Shown in pieces: positions 1-8,400 of a stretch of DNA of 18,673 bases (positions within the stretch are counted from its first letter, which is position 1; every line of letters begins with the position of its first letter). The DNA is from JADLHS01 sp964553795 (GTDB taxonomy: Bacteria > Verrucomicrobiota > Verrucomicrobiia > Limisphaerales > JADLHS01). Below the pieces are notes generated by a model. That model was given only the letters and a program-made list of their open reading frames with translations. It was not told the origin of the DNA and did not search any database. Made by a program: the position numbers and the translations under genes. The stretch spans positions 1-18,673 of the forward strand of contig CAZKMR010000092.1 of the NCBI GenBank assembly GCA_964553795.1. The letters are read 5' to 3'.

Positions 1-1
1 C

Positions 2-16
2 CATGAGGATTCCTCC
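2..16 (-). promoter_or_regulatory. Ribosome binding site and start codon of a gene leaving the window
   Basis: On the minus strand GGAGG (16-12) lies seven bases before an ATG (4-2), an ideal Shine-Dalgarno arrangement. The gene would run leftward out of the window, divergent from the response regulator at 214, so nothing of its product is visible. Most other starts in this window lack such a site, which makes this one stand out, but a five-base match can arise by chance. Confidence 0.35.
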
Positions 17-213
17 AGCTATCGTTCTTCGCGAACTATGGCAGGCTGTAGTCGTGATATGAAATGTCGGGCAAAGGTCAACGATACCAGCGCGGTGAGT
101 CGGTCGCCCCACTCGGGGGATCAGCCCACGGCGCGCGAACCGCAGCCCATTCAAATGGCTTCGGTGGGCAGTCGGGACAAGCGCGGGCCCGGCGGCTTGT
201 GGCCGCTCGAATT

Positions 214-606
214 ATGTTAAGCCTGCCGGTCAGATTGCGGGTGCTGGTGGTGGAGGATTCGGCAGAAGTACGCGACCGGCTGTGCGCCCTGCTGGCCGAG
301 GTGCCCGGTCTGAGAATAGTCGGCGTAGCCGAGGATGAAGCGACGGCGCTCGCCCGCTACACCGAATGCAACCCGGATGCGGTGATTTTGGATATCCGGC
401 TCCGGACGGGGTCGGGACTCGTTGTGCTGGAGCATATCAAGCGACGCGATGCGTCGTGCCTGGTGATGATTTTGACGAATAGTATCGAATATGAGTTTCG
501 CCGCCGCTGCCTGTTGGCAGGGGCGGATTGTTTTCTGGATAAGTCCCGCGACTTTCGCGGAGTCGTGAACATCTTTCGCCAGCGGCTTGGCGATACCACG
601 CAATAA
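214..606 (+). CDS. Receiver-only response regulator
   Basis: This 130-residue protein is a single CheY-like receiver domain without an output domain. The acidic pair sits in VLVVEDS near residue 12, the predicted phosphoacceptor is Asp60 (AVILDIRL), the hydroxyl residue is in MILTN, and the conserved Lys is in FLDKS, so it should accept phosphate from a histidine kinase. The reading frame is open upstream to 64, but those residues are Gly/Arg/Ala-rich with no domain character. I chose the ATG at 214 because the receiver fold begins a few residues after it. The next gene starts five bases after the stop, suggesting co-transcription. Its likely partners are the kinases downstream, either as a phosphate shuttle or by protein-protein output. 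The 213 bases before it show no other gene on the plus strand. Confidence 0.8.
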   Translation: MLSLPVRLRVLVVEDSAEVRDRLCALLAEVPGLRIVGVAEDEATALARYTECNPDAVILDIRLRTGSGLVVLEHIKRRDASCLVMILTNSIEYEFRRRCLLAGADCFLDKSRDFRGVVNIFRQRLGDTTQ

Positions 607-610
607 AATC

Positions 611-1057
611 ATGATCGCCAGCCAGGACCTAGTATTAATCGACGACAACCCATGTGACATCGAATTGACGTTGCGGGAATTCGAGGGGCAAGGCTTTACC
701 GGCAGCGTAAACATCTACCGCAGCGGCGGGGACGCGCTGGCTTGGGTGCAAGCGCTGCAAGACCCGCAGGGGCCGACTTCCCTGCCCCGGGCGGTTCTGA
801 TTGGTTGGAGGTTGCCGCAGGTGGATGGGTTGGAAGTGTTGCGGCGGATTAAAGCAGGTCAACGCACCCGGCGGATTCCCACGTTCCTGTTACTCTCCTC
901 AAAGCATGACGAGGACTATCTCACCAGGCAGCGGGTGCAGCCGGATGGCTTCCTGATCAAGCCGGTCGTCTTTCAGGAGTTTGTGCGACAGTTCGGACCG
1001 GCGGCTACTCGCCATTTTCACGGCCCCCAAGTGACATTCAATCCCAATACCGCCTAA
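611..1057 (+). CDS. Degenerate (pseudo-)receiver domain protein
   Basis: This 148-residue protein has the layout of a stand-alone receiver of the Rcp1-like type. It has the acidic cluster Asp11-Asp12 (VLIDDN), a run of hydroxyl residues at about 96 (LLLSSK), Lys117 (FLIKPV), and the hallmark stretch LPQVDGLEVLRRIKAG after the third strand. The position that should hold the phosphorylated Asp is Gly65: the sequence reads VLIGWRLP where relatives read VLLDLxLP. Classical phosphorylation is therefore unlikely, and the protein may act as a constitutive or ligand-controlled pseudo-receiver, or be decaying. The ATG at 611 is preferred over a TTG at 587 because 587 overlaps the upstream gene. It lies in the same direction as the regulators and kinases around it. 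Confidence 0.8.
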   Translation: MIASQDLVLIDDNPCDIELTLREFEGQGFTGSVNIYRSGGDALAWVQALQDPQGPTSLPRAVLIGWRLPQVDGLEVLRRIKAGQRTRRIPTFLLLSSKHDEDYLTRQRVQPDGFLIKPVVFQEFVRQFGPAATRHFHGPQVTFNPNTA

Positions 1058-1216
1058 ACGCGACCAGCGCCTTCAAACCAAAATCTCATCAAGTACCCTC
1101 CCCATAATGATCACCATGCGACCGGTCCAACACTCGCTATCGGCGGTGGCGGCGCAGGCGACTCCGCTCGATCCAAGCCCGAGGCAAGTGCGGGGGAAAG
1201 CCGCCGGCTCGCCGCA

Positions 1217-2521
1217 TTGTGGCGGCTGGGCATTCTGGACACGGTCGCCGAGCAATCTTTCGATGATTTGGCCATTCTGGCCTCGCACATCTGCAAAACG
1301 CCAATCGCACTGGTCTCGCTGGTGGATGCAAAGCGGCAATGGTTCAAAGCGCGCGTGGGCGTGGCGCTGACGGAGACGCCGCGCGAACATTCGTTTTGCT
1401 CGGTGGCCATCGGGCAACCAGGCGTGTTCACGGTGAACAACACCCTGGAAGACGAGCGGTTCGTCCATAATCCGCTGGTCACCGGGGCGCCGCAGATCCG
1501 GTTTTACGCCGGGGCGCCTTTGATCACTTCTGATGGGGATGCGATTGGGACCATTTGTGTCATTGATTCCGAACCCCGGGAACTATCAAGCGCCCAGGCC
1601 GATGCCTTGCAGGCGCTGAGTCGCCTGGTCATGAAACAAATTGAATTGCGGCTCGCCCTGCAACAACTGGAACAATCCAGCAAAGACCTCGTGATCGCTT
1701 CTCGGCAGGCGGGCATGGCGGAGGTGGCGACAGGCATCCTGCACAATGTCGGCAACGTGCTAAACAGTGTGAATGTGGCGGCAACCTGTCTGAGTGACCG
1801 GGTGCGCCATTCGAAGGTGTCCCGCGTGGCCCGCGTGGCCAGTCTGCTCCGGGAGCACCGGGCGGACTTGCCGGGGTTTTTCCGCAGCCCGCCGGGGCAG
1901 GAGCTGCCGGTCTATTTGGAACAACTGGGCGAGCATCTCGCCAGCGAGCAGACCGTGTCCCTGCAGGAGCTGGCCGACCTGCGCAAGCACATCGAACACA
2001 TCAACAACATTGTTGCCATGCAACAAAGTTTTAGTCAGCTCTCGGGAGTCACCATGCTGGTGTCCCCGGAACAGTTGGTGGAAGACGCCCTGCAAATCAA
2101 CCTCAGCAGTCTGGAAAATCGCAAGATCGCGATCATCCGGGATTATGAGCAGACGCCAGCCATCACCCTGGACAAGCACAAGGCGCTTCAGATCCTGATC
2201 AACCTGCTGCGGAATGCCATTCAGGCGTACGACGACATCGAAGTCGGGGACAAACAACTGCGATTGGGATTGCGCCAAGCCGGAACACGCATCGGGATTA
2301 CGGTGAGTGATAACGGCGTTGGCATCCCGCCGGAAAACCTGACCCGCATTTTTTCCCATGGTTTCAGCACCAAAAAGACCGGGCATGGTCTCGGCTTGCA
2401 TGCCAGCGCCCTGGCGGCCCGGGAATTAGGCGGGAAATTGTCGGCACAAAGCGACGGCCCGGGGCGCGGGGCAACCTTCACACTGGAACTGCCGAATAAC
2501 TCCGGAACGTCGGCGAACTGA
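1217..2521 (+). CDS. GAF-domain sensor histidine kinase with uncertain or frameshifted start
   Basis: The protein senses through an N-terminal GAF domain (LGILDT at the start, then DDLAILASHIC, FKARVG and a GTICVID strand; about residues 3-150). It continues with a histidine-kinase core. The likely phosphorylated His176 lies in ATGILHNVGNVLNSV, a known variant H-box. The ATPase domain shows an N box (LINLLRNAIQAYDD), a G1 box (VSDNGVGIPP) and a G2 box (GHGLGLHASALAARELGG). It has no membrane segment and should be cytoplasmic. The start is a problem: relatives begin with an ESxRLxALxxLGILDT-type stretch, which is encoded here from 1196, upstream of the TTG at 1217. That frame has no ATG, GTG or TTG back to the stop at 1055. 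An ATG at 1107 lies in a different frame that would join at the G run 1192-1196. Confidence 0.85.
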   Translation: MWRLGILDTVAEQSFDDLAILASHICKTPIALVSLVDAKRQWFKARVGVALTETPREHSFCSVAIGQPGVFTVNNTLEDERFVHNPLVTGAPQIRFYAGAPLITSDGDAIGTICVIDSEPRELSSAQADALQALSRLVMKQIELRLALQQLEQSSKDLVIASRQAGMAEVATGILHNVGNVLNSVNVAATCLSDRVRHSKVSRVARVASLLREHRADLPGFFRSPPGQELPVYLEQLGEHLASEQTVSLQELADLRKHIEHINNIVAMQQSFSQLSGVTMLVSPEQLVEDALQINLSSLENRKIAIIRDYEQTPAITLDKHKALQILINLLRNAIQAYDDIEVGDKQLRLGLRQAGTRIGITVSDNGVGIPPENLTRIFSHGFSTKKTGHGLGLHASALAARELGGKLSAQSDGPGRGATFTLELPNNSGTSAN

Positions 2522-2625
2522 GCATACCAATGACTTGTTATTTGGGCATGGCGATGTTTCCTTGGTGGGTGGAAACTGCGGCGCAACACAGCGCATGTCA
2601 CTCATCGTCTGTTGTCTGGCCCCAC

Positions 2626-2645
2626 ATAATTTGCGTGGAAATTAT
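2626..2645. promoter_or_regulatory. Inverted repeat, candidate operator
   Basis: ATAATTT and its exact reverse complement AAATTAT are separated by six bases (GCGTGG), and the element ends 11 bases before the ATG of the XRE-receiver gene. Size, symmetry and position fit an operator for an XRE-type repressor, so autoregulation is a reasonable inference. No convincing -35/-10 pair was found around it. Confidence 0.45.
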
Positions 2646-2656
2646 CGACGCCAACA

Positions 2657-3370
2657 ATGCAATCATCTGAAGCGAGAGACTTGTTTGCCCGCTCCCTGAA
2701 GCAATGGCGAACCCGCAGGGGGTTTTCACAGGAAGAGTTGGCGGAACGAGCCGACCTGCATCGGACCTACATTTCCGACGTCGAACGGGGGGCGCGCAAT
2801 CTTTCTCTGGAAAGCATCAACAAACTGGCGGCGGCGCTGGAAGTCTCCTTACCAACCCTGTTCGCCACGGAAATCAGCAGTGACCCGGCTCAATTCAAAG
2901 CCGGGGCCAAGCCGATGATTTCAGCCGGCGCTTTCGTCAACATTTTGCTCGTCGAAGACAATCCCGACGACGTGGAAATTGCGCTGCAAGCGTTCAAGCG
3001 CATGCGCTTTTTCAATCCCATTCAGATCGCCAAGGACGGCGAAGCCGCCTTGGAGGTTTTTTTTGGCAAGAACGGCATCGCCAACGAACTGGTGTTGGGA
3101 CGAAATCAAGTGGTGCTCCTCGATCTGTATCTACCCAAGATCAATGGCTTTGAAGTATTGCGCCGACTCAAGGCGGATCGGCGTACAGCTTCCGTCCCGG
3201 TGGTTTTGTTGACCGCCTCCGACAACAGCCACGATATGGCGACGTGCCAGAAGCTTGGGGCGGCGGCTTACATCACCAAGCCGGTGAATTTGCAGGGACT
3301 CAGTAAAGTGACTCCGGAATTGTCGTTGGTCTGGGCGCTAATCAAGCCGGGCATCGGGCCGTCCGCTTGA
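2657..3370 (+). CDS. XRE-family HTH fused to a C-terminal receiver domain
   Basis: This 237-residue protein begins with a Cro/C1-type helix-turn-helix (about residues 8-65). FSQEELAERADLHRTYISDVERG and LSLESINKLAAALEVSLPTLF are typical of XRE regulators. A linker of about 25 residues leads to a receiver domain (about 93-220) with ILLVEDNPDDVEIAL, phosphoacceptor Asp156 (VVLLDLYLP), VVLLTAS and the Lys in YITKPV. Phosphorylation could therefore control binding of a phage-repressor-like DNA reader. The order is unusual, because response regulators normally carry the receiver at the N terminus and the DNA-binding domain at the C terminus. The gene sits between two histidine kinase genes, 135 bases after the first, with a palindrome just upstream (2626-2645). 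Domain assignment is secure; targets and partner kinase are not visible. Confidence 0.88.
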   Translation: MQSSEARDLFARSLKQWRTRRGFSQEELAERADLHRTYISDVERGARNLSLESINKLAAALEVSLPTLFATEISSDPAQFKAGAKPMISAGAFVNILLVEDNPDDVEIALQAFKRMRFFNPIQIAKDGEAALEVFFGKNGIANELVLGRNQVVLLDLYLPKINGFEVLRRLKADRRTASVPVVLLTASDNSHDMATCQKLGAAAYITKPVNLQGLSKVTPELSLVWALIKPGIGPSA

Positions 3371-3473
3371 ATGTTGTGATCCCAATTAAGTTGCCATCCC
3401 CAGCTCGAATTATGGCGGAAACGCACGGTCACCCCGACGCGATGCCGCCTCCCAACCCTTGCCCCAGCCTCGA

Positions 3474-4985
3474 ATGATTCATCCGGAACAGCAACTCAAA
3501 GCCTCGCTCAAGGAAATTGACGACCTCAAAGCCGCGCTTGATGAACACGCCATCGTCGCCATCACCGATCCCGCCGGCAAAATCACCTACGTCAACGACA
3601 AGTTCTGCGCCATCTCGAAGTATTCGCGCGAAGAACTAATCGGCCAGGACCATCGCCTGATCAATTCGGGGCATCATTCCAAGGAATTCATTCGCGAGCT
3701 GTGGACTACCATTGGACAAGGGAAAGTCTGGAAAGGCGAAATCAAGAATCGCGCCAAGGATGGTTCCTACTACTGGGTTGCCACCACCATCGTCCCCTTC
3801 CTCACCGAACAAGGCAAACCGCGGCAATACGTCGCCATTCGCGCCGACATCACGGAACGCAAACGGACGGATGATCAGCTCAAAGCCTCGCTCAAAGAGG
3901 TCCGCGATCTCAAAGTGGCATTGGACGAGCACGCCATTGTGGCCATTACCGATCCCACCGGCAAAATCACCTACGTGAACGATAAGTTCTGCGCCATCTC
4001 GAAGTATTCGCGGGCAGAATTAATTGGCCAGGATCATCGGTTGATCAATTCCGGCCATCATTCCAAGGAGTTCATCCACGATTTGTGGACCACCATTGCC
4101 CGGGGCAACATCTGGAAAGGTGAAATTAAGAACCGCGCCAAGGATGGTTCGTACTATTGGGTGGCTACGACGATTGTTCCTTTTCTCACTGATGATGGCA
4201 AACCGCGGCAATACGTCGCCATTCGGGCGGACATCACCGAGAAAAAAATCGCCGAAGAGGAAATCCGCTTGTTGAATACCGAATTGGAACAACGCGTCGT
4301 GGAACGCACGGCGGAATTGGAATCCTTCTCCTACTCGATCTCGCATGATTTGCGGGCGCCGCTGCGCGCCATGGGCGGATACGCGCGCATGTTGCAAGAG
4401 GATTTTGAAGCGCAACTTCCGCCGGAAGCGATGCGCAAGCTGGAACGCATTCACGAAAACGCCAACAAGATGGGGCAACTGATCGACGGTTTGCTGACGT
4501 TTTCGCGGTTAAGCCGGCAGCCCCTGAACAAGCAGCGCATCTCCCCGATTGGCATCGTGCAACGCGTATTGGAAGAACTGCACTCGGAGCAGGCGGAACG
4601 CGTCATCAAAATTCAAATCGGCCACCTGCCCGTGTGTCTGGCAGACGCAACGCTGTTGCAGCAGGTGTTTGCCAATTTGATTTCCAACGCCCTCAAATAC
4701 ACCCGCAAGCGGGAGCAGGCAGAAATCGAAATCGGGTGGGACGAGGCGCAGCGCGCTTATTTCGTTCGCGATAATGGCGCCGGGTTCGACATGCAGTACG
4801 CGGCGAAATTGTTCGGCGTGTTTCAGCGCTTGCATCGGGCGGACGAATTTGAAGGGACGGGCGTCGGACTGGCGATTGTGCAACGCATCGTGAATCGGCA
4901 TGGCGGAAGGATCTGGGCCGTCGCCGAATTGGACAAAGGGGCGTGTTTTCTTTTCACCCTGACCCAGGAGCGCCGCCGTGACTGA
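3474..4985 (+). CDS. PAS-PAS sensor histidine kinase
   Basis: This is a soluble kinase of 503 residues. Two nearly identical PAS/PAC units (about residues 7-134 and 135-262) each contain AIVAITDPxGKITYVNDKF and end in YVAIRADITE. A coiled linker (LLNTELEQRVVERTAELE) joins them to a HisKA domain with the phosphorylated His291 in YSISHDLRAPLRAMGG. The ATPase domain (about 389-497) has LISNALKYT, VRDNGAGFD and GTGVGLAIVQRIVNRHGG. The kinase core resembles those of phytochrome-like and Cph1-type kinases, although no chromophore domain is present. The ATG at 3474 is preferred; a TTG at 3459 would add five residues. The stop overlaps the next gene, a single receiver, by eight bases, which suggests translational coupling and a cognate pair. 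PAS ligand unknown. Confidence 0.92.
   Translation: MIHPEQQLKASLKEIDDLKAALDEHAIVAITDPAGKITYVNDKFCAISKYSREELIGQDHRLINSGHHSKEFIRELWTTIGQGKVWKGEIKNRAKDGSYYWVATTIVPFLTEQGKPRQYVAIRADITERKRTDDQLKASLKEVRDLKVALDEHAIVAITDPTGKITYVNDKFCAISKYSRAELIGQDHRLINSGHHSKEFIHDLWTTIARGNIWKGEIKNRAKDGSYYWVATTIVPFLTDDGKPRQYVAIRADITEKKIAEEEIRLLNTELEQRVVERTAELESFSYSISHDLRAPLRAMGGYARMLQEDFEAQLPPEAMRKLERIHENANKMGQLIDGLLTFSRLSRQPLNKQRISPIGIVQRVLEELHSEQAERVIKIQIGHLPVCLADATLLQQVFANLISNALKYTRKREQAEIEIGWDEAQRAYFVRDNGAGFDMQYAAKLFGVFQRLHRADEFEGTGVGLAIVQRIVNRHGGRIWAVAELDKGACFLFTLTQERRRD
3492..4259 (+). repeat. In-frame tandem duplication of a 384-bp PAS module
   Basis: Two direct copies (3492-3875 and 3876-4259) each encode 128 residues from QLKASLKE to the end of the PAC motif. 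By hand alignment about 110 of 128 residues agree. Most codon differences in the conserved blocks are synonymous, so the copies have diverged under purifying selection for the protein rather than being a very fresh duplication. Confidence 0.9.
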
Positions 4986-5415
4986 GCAACTACCGGAAAT
5001 CCTCCTCGTCGAAGACAGCCCGGATGATGTCGCGTTCTTCGTGCGCACCTTGCAGAAGACCGGGCTGGCCGCGCGGTTGCGGGTGATGCCGGACGGGGCT
5101 GAAGCCCTGGAGTTTATTTTTGATCCGACCACCGGGGCGGCGCGTCATCAAGTGTCGCGGCTCAAGGTGATTGTTCTGGATTTGAAACTTCCCAAAGTAA
5201 ACGGCCTGGAAGTTTTGCGCCGGGTGAAAACCGATCCGCAAACCCGGAAAATTCCCGTCGTGGTCTTGAGTTCTTCGCAAGAGGAACGAGATTTGGTGGA
5301 GAGTTATCAACTCGGGGTCAACAGTTACATCGTGAAGCCCTTGGACTTCGATGCCTTCGGGACATCCGTGGGCATCCTGTGCGAGTACTGGCTGCAATTC
5401 AACCATACCCCGTAA
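4978..5415 (+). CDS. Rcp1-like single-domain response regulator
   Basis: This 145-residue stand-alone receiver has the long beta4-alpha4 style of the Rcp1 group. It has ILLVEDSPDDVAFF near the start, phosphoacceptor Asp68 in VIVLDLKLPKVNGLEVLRR, the hydroxyl cluster VVVLSSSQEE and the Lys in YIVKPLDF. All catalytic positions are intact, unlike the receiver at 611. It starts with GTG at 4978, eight bases inside the preceding kinase gene, and ends 14 bases before the hybrid kinase. It is therefore probably translated with the PAS-PAS kinase and is its most likely phosphate acceptor. In the Rcp1 family such proteins receive phosphate from phytochrome-type kinases; that role is inferred here from kinase type and gene order only. 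Confidence 0.9.
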   Translation: MTEQLPEILLVEDSPDDVAFFVRTLQKTGLAARLRVMPDGAEALEFIFDPTTGAARHQVSRLKVIVLDLKLPKVNGLEVLRRVKTDPQTRKIPVVVLSSSQEERDLVESYQLGVNSYIVKPLDFDAFGTSVGILCEYWLQFNHTP

Positions 5416-5429
5416 GCCCATCACCAATC

Positions 5430-8400
5430 ATGTCCGTGCCGGTCAATATCTTGTTGGTTGAAGACTCCGTAGATGATGCGGAGTTGATTATTCGCGAACT
5501 CAGTCGGGCCGGGTTTGAACCGACGTGGCGCCGCGTCGAAAATGAACCGGATTTCCTGCGCGGGATTCAACCCCCGCCGGATCTGGTAATCTCGGATTAC
5601 TCCATGCCGCAGTTTAGCGGTTTGGCCGCCGCGCGGTTGCTCCGCCAACATCATCCCGAAGTCCCGTTCATTCTGGTTTCCGGCACGGTGGGGGAGGATG
5701 CCGCGGTGGAGGCCATGAAGCACGGCGCCACCGATTACTTGCTCAAAGATCGGATCGCGCGTCTGGGTAAGGCCGTACAACGGGCTTTGGAGCAAAACCG
5801 GCTGCGCGAGGAACGTCGCCAATTACAACAGCAACTACTGCTGCAAGCGACCGCTCTCAAAACGGCGGCCAACGGCATCGCCATCACCGATGCGACGGGA
5901 AAAATCCTGTGGGTCAATCCCGCCATGGTCGCCGCCACGGGTTACGCCAGCGCCGAACTCGTCGGCCAGAACTTCCGCCTGCTCAAATCCGGACGCCATG
6001 ATGACGCGTACTATCGCGAGTTTTGGCAGACCCTTCGTGCCGGACGCACCTGGCGCGGCGAATTCATCAATCGCCGGAAAGATGGCGCGCTTTATTACGA
6101 CGAGCACACCGTCACCCCGGTGTGCGATCCGCAGGGACAGATCACGCACTTCGTGGCCATAACGCGTGAGATCACCGAAGAAAAATTGGCGCGGGAAAAG
6201 GCGCGGGCCAAACAGGAGTTGAAAATCCGGCATCAGGCCGCCTTGCTCAAGCTCGCCGCGCAAGAGACCAAACCGTTCCGGGAAACCTTGAAGGATGTTT
6301 TGGCGACCGACGCTCAGGCGCTCGCCGTAAATCGCGTCGGCTTTTGGCGCTTGCACCCGGCGGCGGGAATGCTCCGCGCCGAGGCGCTTTACTCGCGCGA
6401 GACCGGAGAAATTCAGGCCGGTCCGGAGTTGTTGCGCACCGATTACCCGGCCTATTTCAAAGCTCTGGAGGAAAACCCGTTGATTGTGGCGAACGACGCC
6501 CAAACTGACCCCCGCACCGCCGAGTTCACCGCGTCTTACTTAGAACCCTTGGGTATTACGGCCATGCTGGATGTGCCGGTCTGGGTGCGGGGTGTTTTGG
6601 TGGGCGTCATTTGCCACGAACATTCCGAGGATGCTCGAACCTGGACGGATCATGAACAGGATTTTGCCCTGTCGATCGGAAACCTGATTTCCCTCGCCCT
6701 CGTCGAAGAGGAGCGCCGCCTGGCGGAGGCGGACTTGCGGAAAGCCCAGCAAAAACTGGCGCACGTGGTTTCCGCCAGCCCCGCGATCACTTACCTGCAA
6801 TCGGTTCGCAATTCCCATTATCTTCCGGCTTGGGTCAGTCAGAACGTGGAGGCGCTGACGGGCTTCCTGCCCCCGGAGGCGTTGCACGAGCAGTGGTGGT
6901 GGAATCAACTTCATCCGGAGGATCGCAATCGGGTGCTGGCCGAAATGGACCAGTTGGAGCGAAAGAAACGGATCACCCAGGAATACCGCTTCCAACATCG
7001 CGACGGTTCGTACTTGTGGTTGCGCGATGAAAAACGGCTCTTATGCGACTCCTCGGGCCGCTCGGTCGAGGTGGTGGGCACGTGGTCCGACATCACCGAA
7101 CGCAAACAAGCCGAAGAAACGCAGGCGGAACTCTCGCATCTGAACGAGTCCTTCGTTCGAGCGCTTGGCGAAGTCGTTTACGATCACGATGTGCTGGGCA
7201 ACCGCATCGTCTGGGGTGGCAACACCCAAAAATGTATTGGCTGGAGCCTGGCGGAACTAGGCCACGACGGCACTTCGTGGCAATCTCGAATTCACCCGGA
7301 CGACCAGGCAAAGGTTCGGGCCCAGTTGGAAACTCTTTCCATCGAACCACTCTTCTCATCGGAATATCGCTTTCAGCACAAGGCCGGACATTACGTGTGG
7401 GTGTTTGATCGCGGTGTCATGTCGCGCGACGCCCAGGGACGCATCACCCGCATTGTTGGAATCATGTGGGACGTGACCGGACGCAAACGTGCCGAAGTCG
7501 CGTTGCAGGAAAAAGAGGAGCGATTTCGGCAATTGGCGGAGAACATTCAGGAAGTCTTCTGGATGACGGACCGGAGCAAGAACGAAATGATTTATATCAG
7601 CCCCGGTTACGAAAAAATCTGGGGGCGCTCCTGCGAAGCACTCTATCGATCCCCGCGGCTTTGGCTGGAGGCCATCCATCCCGATGATCGGGCGCGCGTT
7701 CAGAGCATGATGGAAGCGAAGCAAACCGCCGGCACATACGACGAGGAATATCGGATCGTGCGTCCCGATGGGACAGTGCGCTGGGTGCGCGACCGGGCGT
7801 TTCCGGTTCGCGATATGCATGGTGACGTTTATCGCATCGTCGGCATCGCCGAGGACATGACGCGGCAACGCGAGTTGGAAAGCCAGATCCGTCAGGTGCA
7901 GAAACTGGAAGCCGTAGGCCAGTTGGCCGGCGGCGTCGCGCATGACTTCAACAATTTGCTGACGGTCATTCGCGGCAGCAGCGAGTTGCTCCTCACTGGC
8001 AACGCGGTTAAAACGGATGACGCGCGGGAACTGTTGCAGCAGATCATTGTCACCTCCGACCGGGCGGCCAACCTGACGCGGCAATTGCTCGTCTTCAGCC
8101 GCAAACACGTCATGCAGCATCAGCTCGTCGATCTGAACAACCTGATCGAAGACTTGACGAAGATGCTCCGGCGCATCGTGGGCGAGGACATCCGCTTCCG
8201 GTATGAATTTGCCGAGAACCTCCCGCTGGTTGAAGCCGACGCCGGCATGCTGGAGCAGGTGCTGATGAATCTGGTGGTCAATGCGCGCGACGCCATGCCG
8301 CAAGGCGGCCAGTTGACCATTCGCACCAGCGTGGAAACCCGGCATGGATTGTTTCAGGACATCGGTTTGCCTCGCGATATCAGCAGTCAGGTGTGTTTAA

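Noticed and set aside
64..213. Extended N terminus of the first receiver protein
   Set aside because: The 50 extra residues are Gly/Arg/Ala-rich without structure, and the receiver fold starts normally from the ATG at 214.
3492..4259. CRISPR array or mobile repeat
   Set aside because: The repeat is two long in-frame copies encoding PAS domains, with no short spaced repeats; it is an internal gene duplication. No CRISPR array or tRNA was seen anywhere in the window.
7356..8345. 329-codon minus-strand frame
   Set aside because: It is antisense to the PAS and kinase core of the hybrid kinase, which has intact motifs throughout; no recognisable domain on the minus strand.
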